A DNA stretch of 64,000 nucleotides, from the NCBI GenBank assembly GCA_021234155.1, contig JAJEKV010000010.1, positions 8,900,260 through 8,964,259 of the forward strand, in the 5' to 3' direction. How positions within the stretch are numbered: the first letter of the stretch is position 1; each line of letters begins with the position of its first letter. Below are positions 21,771 through 33,030 of the stretch, piece after piece. Position numbers and translations under genes: made by a program. Below the pieces are notes generated by a model. The model searched no databases. It saw only the letters and a program-made list of their open reading frames with translations, and was not told where the DNA came from. This DNA is from Isoetes taiwanensis (lineage: Eukaryota > Streptophyta > Lycopodiopsida > Isoetales > Isoetaceae).

Positions 21771-22945
21771 CGGCGCTTTCCAAGCGACGGGGAAGAAGAT
21801 TGAAGAGTCCACCTTAGCAGATATGTCGACTTCAAGGAAGTTTGGGCAAGCCTATGCGAGGGAAGCAAAACGGATAAGGAGCGGGAAGCCTTCAAACACT
21901 ATAAGAAGGAAGGCAACCTATTATACCATAAGAACAAGTTGTGTGTGCGGAATCATCGAGGGGTAAAGGAAGTTGATTCTCCATGACACGACAACAGTCC
22001 AATAGCTGGCCATCGGGATTCATGAAAACATATTTCAAAGTCTTGTGAGCTATTATTGACCAGGAATGAAAAGCAAGTAGCTCGCTACATCAAGGAATGT
22101 CGGCTATGTCGTGACGGCAAGCGTAACGACTTAGAATTCCAAGGGCATTAGAGCCATTAGCGGTGCCAAGCGCCAAAAGTGGGAAGTGATCAGCATGGAT
22201 TTTATCGCGAGGGCTTCCAAAGGACGGTAAGAGGGAAAGATGCCTTGATGGTAGTAGTTGACAAGTTGCCGAAGATGGCACATTTCGTGCCTTGCGGGGA
22301 CAACGAATACGACTATGGATCTGACAAAGCTCTTCACCAAAGAGATCTTTAGGCTTCATGGCATGCCAAGGGAGATCATCTCCAAGCCGGGGATCCGAAG
22401 TTCATGCGCCTTTTGGCAAGACCTCTTTCGCGACCATTCAGGAAGCTATCCATGAGCACGGCGTATCATCCTCGACCCGGATGGCCAAGCGGAAGCGGAC
22501 CAAGCGGGATTTTGGAAGACATGCTACGAAAACTATGTGCGGAATAAGCAAGGTATGTGGGAAGAATTTATTCACTTGGTGGAGTTTGCATACAATAGCA
22601 CCAGCGGGGAATCATCCCAAATGTCATGGTTTATGATTAATTACGGCTATCAATGCACGACTCGGACACTTGGCACAATCCAGGTGTCAAAAGTAGAAGT
22701 TTCGCAGCACATGTTGGCCGATATGCAGCAGCTAGTGGAAGAAGTTCGGGGGTATCTTCTAGCAACGAGGCCCGGCGAGAAGAACATCGCCCGACAAGCA
22801 TCGAACGGTCGGGGAGTTGAAGTTGGCGACAATGTGTGGCTCAAGATCAAGGTGAAGCGGCGGCTTCGGGGTCCGGAATTGCAAGAAGCTTGCTCCAAGG
22901 TGGGCTGGACCTTTCAAGATAATCAAGAGAGTAGGTAATCAATCC
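21770..22945 (+). pseudogene. Gypsy integrase (copy C)
   Basis: The zinc-binding part is seen as SPIAGHRDS and QVARYIKECRLC (about 21,995-22,115). The core begins with VISMDFIARAS (about 22,180-22,215), which keeps the first catalytic Asp, then DALMVVVDKLPKMAHFVPC (about 22,241-22,300) and LSMSTAYHP (about 22,448-22,475). The C-terminal part is readable in pieces from VEVSQHMLADMQQLVEEVRG (about 22,690-22,750) onward. Multiple frameshifts separate the pieces. Confidence 0.75.
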
Positions 22946-22951
22946 TACAGA

Positions 22952-23293
22952 TTGGATCTACCAGCACACCTAAAGATTCATAAGGTCTTCCATGTGAGCT
23001 TGTTGAAGAAGCATACTCCAAATCTAGACGAAGTCTTGGACACTCCAACGTTGTTGGAAATGACGGAGGAGGAGCTGGAAATAGTTCCAGAAGTGATTCT
23101 TGATAAAGCCTTCAAGAAAACAAGGAGGTCGGAGTTCCTCCAATACTTGGTCAAGTGGAAACACTTGCCAGTGGAAGACGCGACATGGGTACTTAAGAAA
23201 GATCTACTAAAAGCAAAGTACCCACAGTTCATGGAGCAATGGGACGGCAAGGTCATCTCCGAAGAAATCCGGCCGGGCATGTCGATTGTGTAG
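22952..23293 (+). pseudogene. Integrase end with chromodomain (copy C)
   Basis: This 113-codon open frame is the best preserved part of the element. It reads LDLPAHLKIHKVFHVSLLKK, then a chromodomain (FLQYLVKWKHLPVEDATW, residues about 68-85, with the aromatic and YLVKW core). Chromodomains on Ty3 integrases steer insertion toward marked chromatin. The ATG used is internal; the natural protein would be a polyprotein. The corresponding part of copy B is frameshifted. Confidence 0.8.
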
Positions 23294-24168
23294 ATTAATT
23301 CTATGTGTAGTTAAGATTAATCTCACATGCAACATATCTTTGCGTATGAATTGCATGCGTCGTAGAATCGATGATGAGACCGCTACGGTGATCTCTAGGG
23401 CGTGGTGTAATGTCGATGTAGGCATGATTGCGTTTCGCTTGGAAGAGTGGAAGGTAGATTAGAAAGTCTACTTACATCCCGCGAGTAGGCGACCTCGAAG
23501 GAAAGGAGGTCATGGAAGAATGCATTGATAGGAAAAGCACCGCTAGCCCCATATATGCTTTGATAGGAGGAATCTGGCCTTCACGCCCCCATACGGGAAG
23601 GACCTATCCTCCACGCTGGGCAACTAGGGTGTAGGCATGAGAGGCATATAGGCATTTAGGCGCTATCTCCTCGGCCATTATGGAAGATTCATCCTCTTCC
23701 TACGCCGGGAGATTAGCCATGCATCCATGTAGATAGGTGGGGTGGTCACCATATAACCAAAATTTTATTAATAATTAAATGATACTAACGTAGTGTCGAC
23801 CTGCAGGCCAATAGAGCGCTCCGGAGGGCAAGGAGGTCGAGCTACGAAGACTTGCAACACAAATTTTGTTGGAATGTGTTGCAAGGAAGGATGAGTACCT
23901 CGAACAATAATTGTAGATATGAAATGATAAATTTTGATAAACTTAATTGACGTGGAGTAACCTGTTTGATGATGTTACGAATTGATAAGTATTCCATAAT
24001 ATAATGGCGTAATAATGTTCTAAAAATATTACCTTAAGGTAATCTTAATAAATATGTAAGTATTATAATAGTATAAATCGTATGTATCAGGTTGATTGCA
24101 GGTTAGGAAGATCCCAAGGTGGGGAGACCCACGATGCTGCGGACAGCATCATTTCAAGGTGGGGAGAA
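23294..24168 (+). other. Gypsy 3' untranslated region and polypurine tract
   Basis: Non-coding. The segment 23,500-23,640 reappears inverted at 5336-5470 beside copy B. Another purine run, CCAAGGTGGGGAGA, lies at about 24,113-24,126, and the tract adjoining the LTR is AAGGTGGGGAGAA at 24,156-24,168. Confidence 0.7.
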
Positions 24169-25834
24169 TGTGACGTTCCAGCACAGTATACGGTCCCAGG
24201 GCATATACTGTACTGCTTCGTCACGCGTACACGCCATCCCGACTGACGTGTACGCCGACGTATAGCCAGGCTAGTAGCCCTAGGGGGCAACGTGCAAGGA
24301 GTGTGCATTTATTAATGTGCACATTAAACCATGTGCACATTCACTTAGGTGCACATTTTCCCATGTGGCCACTCTATGCCAAGTGGGCCATACCCAAAGT
24401 GTGCAATTAATGTGCACATTCCCCAATATGCACATTAATGTGGGCACACCTTTCCATGTGGGCACATTTTGCCACCTAGCCATTAATGGCAAGTGGGCCC
24501 ATTCCCAATTATCCCACATGCCAAAAGGGGATAATTGGAAACCCTAACCACCCCCCATGTCTATTTAGGAGGGGAAACCCTAACTTGCCCATTTTTCGTT
24601 TCTAGGGTTTTAGAGCTCTGTTTTGGCTGCCTCAAGAGCCAAAACCGCCTCCCAGACTCTGCCTGAGTGAATTGCACCATTAGTTTTCCTTGATTCGAGC
24701 GTTTCAGCAGGATGGTCGAACTCAGGTCAGGAGGAGTCCCTCAAGGATCAGGTATTTAAGCAATTTAATAGCTTAAACCCTCTTTTAGACATAGAATCAG
24801 TAGGTTTAGCCTATTAAATTGCTCATAGCAGCCTTCTAGATCTCTAGATACCAGATTCTAACTAAAGAACCTAACTCTATGATATAGATTAGATCTTGTT
24901 CTTTAGTTCTCTTATGATATATGTGGATGATGTATCTCTATGAGCTCCTTGTATTGGGAAGGGGGGTAGAGACCTAAAGCTTGGTAGTAGATGCTCCTAG
25001 ACTAGCCTCTCTAGCACCATATAGATTCGGCACATTGTGCAAGAACCACACACGGTTTGTGGGTGAAGGGGCAGGTGGCTAAGAAGGAGGTTAGGTGTCG
25101 ACTCTTGAGGCGATCCCTCGGTGTGTAAGGCCTCTGGGGATCATTGTGACTAGGTCTAATGGCTTGCCAGCGAGTGTGGGCAAGGCATATGCTCACACCC
25201 GTGGAGTGGGGTTCACTTTCGGTGGGTTGGTCGAATAAGGCGGTGGCCCTCTAGTCACCTTGAGTCGGCATGTAGATCTGCGGAGGGAGTGATCCCTACA
25301 CGCCCCATCGGGATTTGGGGAGATGCAACCCGAAATAGCCCCTTTGGCTATGCAGGCGACGGGCTACAATGGGTCCCAACACTTTTCAACCTACTGCGCA
25401 AAGTGTGCCTGGGGAGGGGCCGATGGAGTGGACTACCCATTGCCATGATCTTGGCACCAAATCCATTGCCATGAATTACATGCGCAATGAACTCACGGGG
25501 ACCCAAGCTTGTCGGTCCATCCCCGTGTCAGGAGCCTTGGGTAGGATTCCCCTATGTATTGTCTTTGATCATTGTCTATGCGGATGTGATGTACCACCCT
25601 TAGAGGTGGATATATGTGTTGCTCTTATATCTTACGACATGTATGTTTACGCCCGCCAGCGACTAGGTAGGCCACGAGGGGGAGGCGGGGTAAAATGACC
25701 CCTTCACTCTTCCCACTTTGGAACCCGTTATGGTTGCGGTGTCATGTGGAGGCCCCGTATCGGCATGGAGCTGGTATAGGGGAGAACTCTGTTTGTATGG
25801 CGAAAAGTGCATATATATGAGTAGGGGCGTCACA
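24169..25834 (+). mobile_element. 3' LTR of gypsy copy C (~1.67 kb)
   Basis: It starts TGTGACG directly behind the polypurine tract and ends CGTCACA, perfect 7-bp terminal inverted repeats with TG...CA ends. The first 350 bp hold several copies of the palindromic word TGTGCACA(TT) (24,300-24,450). A related LTR is present at 60,026-61,350, with shared landmarks such as GAGACCTAAAG and GCAAAGTGTGC. No matching 5' LTR is in the window. Confidence 0.8.
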
Positions 25835-26180
25835 CCGGATCTATAGCAGTGGATTCTTGCAAAAAATGAAGCGCTACGGACGCCTGGAAGCTACGAAATC
25901 GCGGCATTTCTATGGGCCGGGGGTCTTGCGGAATTTCGAGCACCACGACCCTCGACCAACCTGATGGAGGTGGTCATTCACCTGCACTGGGACCACGAGC
26001 AGTGCCTCTACCACATCCTCCGTGTGACCTCTTCTCCAAACCCAGAGTAGGGGTCCCCTTTAATATAGGATTTTGTATATAGGGCTCAGCCCATAGCGAA
26101 AGTATATGGGCAATGCCCAAATTTTGTTTTTCTCGCCATATCATATCATAACATATATATGTTCTTATGTTTGTCCTCCT
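25835..26180. other. No assignable gene
   Basis: A short plus-strand frame (MKRYGRLEATKSRHFYGPG at 25,866) ends after about 32 codons, and another frame reads LMEVVIHLHWDHEQCLYHIL (about 25,960-26,020). Both are too short to identify. Confidence 0.3.
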
Positions 26181-26184
26181 GAAT

Positions 26185-26585
26185 CCGACCGTTGATCCGA
26201 GATCCTACGGCTCACGTGGCTTTGGGACGTATCCTGTGGCCCAGATGGCTTTGGAGTTTGTGTCCGATTATATATAAGCGATCCTACGGTCCAGGTTGAT
26301 CTGATCCTGATCGTCGGTCCGAGATCCTACAGCTCACGTTGCTTTGGGACACATCCTACGGTGCACATGGCTTTAGGAATTATATGTAATCGATCCTACG
26401 GTCTAGGTTGATCCGATGCTGATCGTCGATCCGAGATCTTACGGCTCACGTGGCTTGGCACATATCTTACGGTGCACATGACTTTGGGAATTACATGTAA
26501 TAGATCTTATGGCTCATGTTGCTTTAATTATTGTCACGTGGTGAGATCTCGACCCTTGATCGGGTCCAAGATCCTACGGCCCAAG
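26185..26585. repeat. ~120-bp tandem repeat, about 3.3 units
   Basis: Units begin near 26,190, 26,310, 26,426 and 26,553 and share CCGAGATCCTACGGCTCACG, GCTTTGGGAC and GATCCTACGGTC. The last copy is partial. Divergence between units is about 15-25 per cent by eye. Confidence 0.75.
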
Positions 26586-26632
26586 TTGAATGCTCATTCC
26601 TTAGGAAAAGGCTTTTAAAATTTTTATGTTGT

Positions 26633-26697
26633 GTGGGGGATTTGAACCCTAACCATTGACCCCCTAGCCCCCCATTCTAACCACTAGACCAAGCATT
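26633..26697 (-). mobile_element. tRNA-derived SINE-like head with A and B boxes
   Basis: On the minus strand TGGTCTAGTGGTTAG (26,691-26,677) resembles a pol III A box and D arm, and GGTTCAAATCC (26,648-26,638) is a near-consensus B box, followed by CCCCACAC. The distance of 28 bp between boxes and the lack of a foldable acceptor stem and anticodon arm argue against a working tRNA gene. A SINE tail is not clearly delimited; downstream sequence runs into the ~120-bp repeats. Confidence 0.5.
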
Positions 26698-26779
26698 AAT
26701 TCTATGAATAATTTATATTTCAAATATACTTAAGGGTAATGTTCCCATTAAGATAAAATAGACTATAACATTCTAGCTA

Positions 26780-27440
26780 GTTCAAGAAAGGGCTCTAGAA
26801 AGTTCTAGAATATTCTAGAAAGTTCTAGAACATAAGAGAATCTAGGGGGGATCTAAGAAAATTATTCCATAAAGTTTCAAATTGTTCTAATAAGTTTTAG
26901 AATGTTCTAAAAATGTAGGGGAATCTACGGGAATGTAAGGAAATCTAGGGAAATACTTCCAGAAAGTTCTAGAATATATTGAAAGTCTTAGAATGTTCCA
27001 GAAAGTCTTAGAATGTTCTAAAAAGTTCTAGAATGTAAAGGAATCCAGAAGAATCTAATAGAATCTAAAAAAATCTTATAAAATGTAAGAGAATCTAGGA
27101 AAATATTTACAAGCCTAAGGGAATCTCTTAAAATCTAGGGGATCTAAGGGAATCTTCATAAAATCTAAGGGAATCTAAGAAAATGTTGATGAAATCTTAG
27201 AGTATCTAGGGGAATCTTTATAGAATCTCTTTGAACCTCATATAATGTAAGGGAATCTAGGGCAATCTCATAAAGTCTAAAGGGATCTAAGGGAATCTAA
27301 GGGGATCTAGGGGGATCTTCATAGAATCTTGGAGAATCTACGGAAATCTAATGGAATCTAGAGGGAACCTTATAAAATTTAGAGGAATCTCCACGAAACC
27401 TCCAAGAGAACCTTGGTAGAATCTTAGAGAATCTATGAAT
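26780..27440. repeat. Degenerate GAATCTA(A/G)GGGAATCT array
   Basis: A 650-bp stretch of irregularly repeated short words: TTCTAGAA or GTTCTAGAAT in the first third, then GGGAATCTA(A/G)GG and GGGGATCT in the rest. Purine-rich on the plus strand. It abuts the truncated RT-proximal end of the minus-strand gypsy-type element, which stops at about 27,450-27,480. Confidence 0.7.
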
Positions 27441-27489
27441 TTAGAGTATTCTTAAAAGATTCTATTGCAGCATAGGAACATGCTAAAAC

Positions 27490-28290
27490 TCGGACAAGCA
27501 CCGTAGGTTGCATTAAATTTCTTGTATAATATGTTTGAATTTTTGGAACAAAGTGACAGCGCGAGCTTTATAAGTTGGCGGAAGATTGGCAGCCAGGCGT
27601 ACTGGTTGATTTTCACCAAGGTCCACAACTTCCACCTCAGGAGTTTGAATATATGGGACAACCTCCTTGTCCTTAACAACATGAGCAGGTGGTGGGAGCA
27701 TCACGGGAGGTGCAACATTTTGAGTGGTAAAGTTGTTGAGCATCATCAAGCAAAGGTTGCTTCGTGACAGCGTGAACATCCACAACCTCAGAAGGAGCAT
27801 CCATGTCTAAAAAATGATCAATGCATTGAATGCGATTGCAAGGACCCAGATAAGGGTCAAGCAGAGCTGCCACAGCCTGGTCCTGATCAAGTGTCAGCTC
27901 ACCCCAAGGATCTGCATACTCGGGGTAGGAGGAGAGAGGAAGATTTGCAGGTGGAGCCTGAACCTGATAAATGTGTTGAGCCTCTTCAGAATCACTATCG
28001 GAAAGCGAGGGTTCAGCATGTTCAACAGAAATTAGCTTGCCCATTTCCAAATCCATAGTAGCATTGAGATGGCCATCAGTGATGACCAGTTGATCCGTGG
28101 CCCAATAATGAATGCTCTTAGCTTGGCGGAGAAAGGGACGTCCAACCAGTATTTCATAATCACCCGGATCTTCACCAGCTTTCCAAACACCAAATTCCAA
28201 GGGGAATTTGAGATCACCAATACTGATGTGGAGAAGAGGGGTGACGCCTTGAGGGCACGTAATATGACCATTAAGCCAACTTGATGTCAT
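27490..28290 (-). pseudogene. Gypsy-type protease and RT linker, minus strand
   Basis: The 205-codon frame (27,673-28,290) includes ITCPQGVTPLLHISIGDLKF and YEILVGRPFLRQAKSIHYWA. The (I/V)GRPFL block marks the end of retropepsin in Tat/Athila-like Ty3 elements. The DTG-type active site expected upstream is not seen in frame. A second frame (27,513-27,800) continues as VVDLGENQPVRLAANLPPTY, then FQKFKHIIQEI, the linker before RT. RT itself is missing; the sequence passes into the GAATCTA repeat. This is probably the continuation of the gag at 41.6-42.6 kb. Confidence 0.65.
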
Positions 28291-28299
28291 AGAGGGGAA

Positions 28300-29365
28300 G
28301 GAGGAAGGAGGCCGCGATAGAGTTGCTTAATGCCCAATTGCTTCCGGCTACTTACCCATAATGAGATTGACAACACTACCTCCATCAATTTGGACGTGAT
28401 TGATCATTTGGTTGCCCACCGTGGCATGCAGGTGGGTGTTGAAGTAGCCATCACGCTGCTACCCGAGCGATGGGAAGGGGCAACTGTTCTTTGAGAGCAT
28501 GGCAAAGTTTAAAAATAATGGCAAGGCTCAAGGGAATCTTGATTTTGGTGAGCTCTTCTTGAAGTTCCAAGGGAACATGAGAAAATGGATCAGCAGGATC
28601 CAAAGGCGTGAGTCCGAGGCAAGGAAGCCTTTTAAACCTCCTTGAAGCTCCACCTCTGCAGCAATATTGGGATCTGGTGAGGCGTGGCTTTTTGGATGAG
28701 GAAGGTGTCTCCTGACGCTGCTAAGCACGCGTGGTGGCATGAACATTTGCAAGTGTGCGGCCTTCAGCAGCTTGCATGAGCTTGAGAATACTCGGTCTCA
28801 CCTTTGGCATGATATGAGGCATACGTTTATCCAGATCTGGCGCGAAATGGACCTTTTTGATGTCCTCACTTGGAATTGTGTCGACAGCAAATGCAGGTTG
28901 CATGTTGTGAGGTATGATCGTCAAAGGTCGTGAGGCCTTGGTCTGGCGAGAAACCAACCCAGTTGGACTGCTGCACCGGAGGATTGAGAGCCTGATAAAT
29001 TTCTTCATGAGCTTGTTGATCCAGAGGAGTAGAGGACGACGCTGCTTGTTGAGGGCGCTTTGTTGAGGTGGCCATGGTGGCTTTCTCAGAACAGGGCGTG
29101 GGCCTTGTTTGCCATTGGCGACCCATAATTGATAAGCCGTGAGTCGGACTGATGCAGTTTGATTTGTTCCTGGGAGTTGAACTTAGACTTGAGGAAGTGA
29201 GGACATGTCGGTGGTATGACCCCATTCTTGGCAGTGATAGCATTGAGCTTTTGAAGGATCAAAAGGTTGACGGGGGCCTTGACCCCTAGATTGTTGCGAT
29301 TGTTGAGCTTGTTGATATTGCTGAGGCGGATATGATTGTTGCTGCTGTGGCATGGTTTGCACCTA
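28300..29365 (-). pseudogene. Gag C-terminal part, Gln-rich with zinc knuckle
   Basis: From 29,354 downward the minus strand reads MPQQQQSYPPQQYQQAQQSQ, then PFDPSKAQCYHCQEWGHTTD (about 29,200-29,260). The latter is a CX2CX4H knuckle whose last Cys is displaced by an indel. Further frames (28,721-29,243) give SNWVGFSPDQGLTTFDD and LMQAAEGRTLANVHATTR, the gag-protease spacer. The segment ends exactly at the left end of the inserted Helentron-like element at 29,366. Confidence 0.55.
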
Positions 29366-29500
29366 TACCATTTATCTTCTTATCGTGATACGAAGATAAA
29401 TTTATTTCTCAAAACCAGCGAGCAACTAACTGAAGAGAGAGCTGAAAGATAAGCCACATCTGGGCATCTCCACTAAACAACAATAGAGTACATCAAATGC

Positions 29501-30823
29501 TGACAAACAGAGGCAGCAAAGGCTATGGGCACATAATGGCGAAGAAAGCTCACTGTACAAAGGATTTTGCAATAGCCTCTCCAAGAAAGATGAACAAGGA
29601 CGGATAAGGTGGACAACTGAGGCCCAACATCAATTAGTATGGGGGCTGAATAAAGAGTCTACCATGGTCCAAAGCACGAAATCCTTCTAGGACACGACGA
29701 ACAACCCAAACAACTCTTTGCATAAGGCCTGCTTCATTGCAAATATAGGGTTAGACAATTTTCCAGCTACAACTCAAGTAAGGCCAAGGATGCAATAAGA
29801 GGATGAAAGGCAAAAGAACAAACGGTGGAAACAATAAATGGGAAAAAGTGTTAAAGGAGACAATAGAGAGTCAAATTGCCTTCTACAAGCACAAATTTTG
29901 CTATAGGTAAGACCTCAACATATCATCTTCAATATACAACATATTATCAGATGCTAAAAGTTGTTGCAAACATCTGTTGAAAATCTAGCCTCAACATTAC
30001 CATCAAAACCATTTGAATAATCCAAGACAATACCCCTACGTATAGCAAAGAAAACCCTTTGAATCATTATCCACTAGTCCACATGATCATAGGTAAGATC
30101 GTAAAAAGTTGCCAAGTTAGAACAACATGAACAAAGATTAATCTAATGAACATCCTCAAATTTGAGTAACTACACGAAATGAAGTAATAATTTCAAAGTT
30201 ATGGGAGGCTCGCCTTAAACTATATCAGGAGTAGCAGCATAGCTACATAAAAGGTTTATGTATCGTAGGTTGTGCTAGACAAAGTTTTCATTTGTTGGTA
30301 AATGCCGAAAAACTAGACAAAATTGATTGTTGCATAATTCAGTCATAGGAAGTCGCTTATAGAAAGTTGCTTGGGGAAATGACAGTGGAGGAAATTTAAT
30401 TATGTATCTAGGTCCTAATGTGTATAAATCTCTGCTATATAACATGATCTACAACTACAACAACAAAGAGGTTGAGATGGGATTGAATAATTTGATAAAA
30501 ATGGAGATTAGCCAAGATAATAGTGCAAAGACTTGGATATAAAAGGTAGAAATCATTGCCACTTCCATAACTACTTAGCCTAAGCATAAGGTTACACAAG
30601 TCCAATGGTGTAAATAGCCAACGAAACAAAGCAACATGTCTCAAACATATCTTCACAAAATTTTCTCGAATAACATATAACAAGTAACCATATCGGATTA
30701 GTTCATGCTAAGAGGCTGCAATGTGACAAGCTGGCAAGAAACAAGCTTCAAATAAAGGAAAGGTCACATCCATCAATGGTCCACCAGTTTTAAGCCCTGA
30801 ACAGACTTTCCAAATAAATAATA
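29501..30823. other. Element B interior, no gene seen
   Basis: AT-rich sequence with small open frames only (the longest, 82 codons at 30,435-30,683 minus, lacks any motif). Confidence 0.5.
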
Positions 30824-33030
30824 CTAGTTAAGGTGCCCAGCGTTGCTGGGCATAGCTAGAAACTATGAATGACATACTGGAGCAATTGTTAAATAGATTC
30901 TTGTTTTTAAAATTGGATAATCAAGAGCATTCGACCACATTTCGAACTTCCCCTTATCTTTTCCGTTTTCCTTTTTCATTTTGCCTTTGTCTACTATTTT
31001 TTTTTTTCCTATTTTCCCCTTGCCCCTTTTCCCTTTTTACATTTTTCAATTTACTTTTTTCTTTTTCCATTATTCCATTTCCTTTTTTTCTCTTTTTTGT
31101 TTCTGCTTCCCCATTTTTCCTTTTCTATTTTTCCCTTCCCTTTTCTCCAATTTGTGGTTGCTCTTTTTCCCTTTCCTTCTCCCCACCTTTTCTTTTTTCC
31201 CTTTTTTCCCTTCCCTTTTCCTCTTTTGCCCAGCCCTTCAGTCTTCCTTTTTTCTAGTGCCCTTTTTCCCTTCCTTTTCCCCCCTCTTTTTTTCTTTTCC
31301 CTCTTTCCCTTCCCCTTTTTCCATGTCCATTTTTCCTTCGGTTTTCCCCTTTCCTCACCATTTCCCTCTTCCCTTTTTTGCCATGTCCTTTTTCTCTTCT
31401 ATTTTTTCATGTTTTGTTTTCGCTCCTCTTTTACCTTTTTCTTCCTCCCCCTCCTTTTTCCTTTTTTCCTTCTCTTTTTCTTTTTCTATTTTGCTCTTCC
31501 TTTTTATTCACCTCCCCTTTCTATTTTCCATTTTACCTCCTGTTTTTTCCCTTTTGCCTTTTTCCATTTGCTTCCACTTTTTTCACGTTTGCCTTTTCCA
31601 TTTTCAACCTCCTTGCTTTTCCCTTTTTCTATCCCCTCCCCTTTTCACATTCCCTTTTTCATTTTACCTTATTTTATTTTCCTTTTCTCCCATTCCATCC
31701 CCTTCGCTTCCCTTTCCCCCTTCCCCTTTACCAATGGCCTTTTTCCCTTCCCTTTTCCTCCTCTCCCGACCCTTTCTCTATTCCGCTTTTTTTCGTGCCC
31801 TTTTTTCCCTTCCATGTTTCTCTCTTACGCCTCCTTTTTATTTCTTTTTTCCCTTTCTTTTTCTCATGTCTTTTTTTCCCTTCCCTTTATTTCTCTTCCC
31901 CTTTTTACAGTGCCATTTATTCCTTCCCTTTGCCCACCCTTTCCCTCTTCCCTTTTTCTCGTAGTCTTTTTCTTTCCCTTTCCTCCCTCATTTGTTCTTT
32001 TCTTTTTCCCTTTCCCCTTTCCTCCCTCCTTTCTCTTCCTTTTTTCCGCTTCTCTCCTTCTTTTCTCTTCCTCTTTTCCCCATGCCCTTTTTCCCTTTTG
32101 CCCCTCCCCTCGCTTTTTCCTTTTACCCTTTCCATCCCTTCTCTCCTCCCTTTTCTCTTTCCTTTTTTTTCGTGTCATTTTTCCCTTCCTTTTTTCTCCT
32201 TTCCCCACCTTTTTTCCTCTCTCCCCCTTTCCCTTTTGTCCCTTTTACCCCTCCCCTCCTCCTCTCCCCTTTTTCCCTTTCCATTTTCCTTTCCTTTTTC
32301 CCTTTTTCTTTTCCCTTCCCTTCTCTCTACTCTTTTCCTCACCCCTTTTTTCCCTTCCCTTTTACTCCTGTCCTCACCCTTTCCCTCTTCTCCTTTTCAT
32401 AGTGTCATTTTTTCCTTTATTTTCTCTCTTACTTTTCCTTTCTCTTTTTTGTGCTATTTTCTATTTCCTTTTCCCTTTTATCCGTGCCTTTTTTGCCTTT
32501 CACTTTGCCTTTATCTCCTCCCTTTTCCTCCTTTCCCCACCTTTTTACTCTTCCCCTTTCCCAGTGTTCCTTTTCACTCCCTCCTCCTCCCCCTTTCTTT
32601 TACCTTTTCCTTTCCCTTTCCCTTTTCTTTCCTTTTCCCTTTTTCTTTTCCTTCCCTTTTCTCTACCCTTTTCCCTCATCCCTTTTCAACTTCCCTTTTA
32701 CTCCTATCCTCACCCTTTCCATCTTTTCCTTTTCATAGTGTTCTTTTTCTTTATTTTCCTTTCCCTTTTAGGTACTTTTTTTTGCTTTCCTTTTTTCCTT
32801 TCTTTCTTTCCCTTTTACCCGTGCTTTTTTGCCTTTCACTTTGCCATTTTCTCCTCCCTTTTCCTTTTCCCTTTCCTCTTCAGACATTAGAGCATGGCCA
32901 ATCATGGTGGAGGGAAGTCGTGCGATAAATCTCGACCTCCGAATGCAATCAGATGATCTCAACCATCCAAATTAGGGGTTCATTCATGACATACTTACGC
33001 TATAACATTATAATATAAGATTAGTATAGC
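30824..33030 (-). mobile_element. Non-autonomous Helitron (~2.2 kb)
   Basis: On the minus strand a perfect 8-bp stem hairpin with a 3-nt loop (TGCCCAGC-AAC-GCTGGGCA, 30,852-30,834) is followed after six bases by CTAG (30,827-30,824) and then T. This is the canonical plant Helitron 3' end. At the other side GCTATACTAATCTTATATT (33,030 downward) closely resembles the usual 5' start TCTATACTA, though the TC is altered. The interior is mostly a polypurine tract on this strand and encodes no Rep/helicase. It sits inside Helentron-like element B. Confidence 0.65.
30944..32882 (+). repeat. ~1.9-kb polypyrimidine tract
   Basis: Almost only C and T on the plus strand, built from variants of CCCTTTTTCCCTTCC, with purines appearing mainly as isolated G or A in phrases such as ATGTCC and CAGTG. 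It yields overlapping open frames of up to 597 codons rich in Phe, Ser, Pro and Leu, and Lys/Arg/Glu/Gly-rich frames on the other strand. These are low-complexity artefacts. The tract fills most of the Helitron. Confidence 0.95.

Larger units (their letters stand above)
20100..25834 (+). mobile_element. Ty3/gypsy chromovirus copy C, 3' part with LTR
   Basis: In order on the plus strand: protease C-terminal half, reverse transcriptase, RNase H, integrase, chromodomain, ~860 bp of 3' untranslated sequence, a polypurine tract (AAGGTGGGGAGAA, 24,156-24,168) and a 3' LTR. This is the standard Ty3 order, and the chromodomain places it among chromoviruses. Gag and the first part of protease are absent here but present on the same strand at 7.6-9.3 kb, so copies A and C are probably one element. 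Stops and frameshifts occur throughout; the element is dead. Confidence 0.85.

Noticed and set aside
26633-26697. Functional tRNA gene
   Set aside because: A and B boxes are present but no acceptor stem or anticodon arm pairs convincingly.
31097-32928. Phe/Ser/Pro/Leu-rich ORFs of up to 597 codons resembling multi-pass membrane proteins
   Set aside because: The plus strand is almost pure pyrimidine, which cannot form TAA, TAG or TGA. The frames overlap in all three phases.
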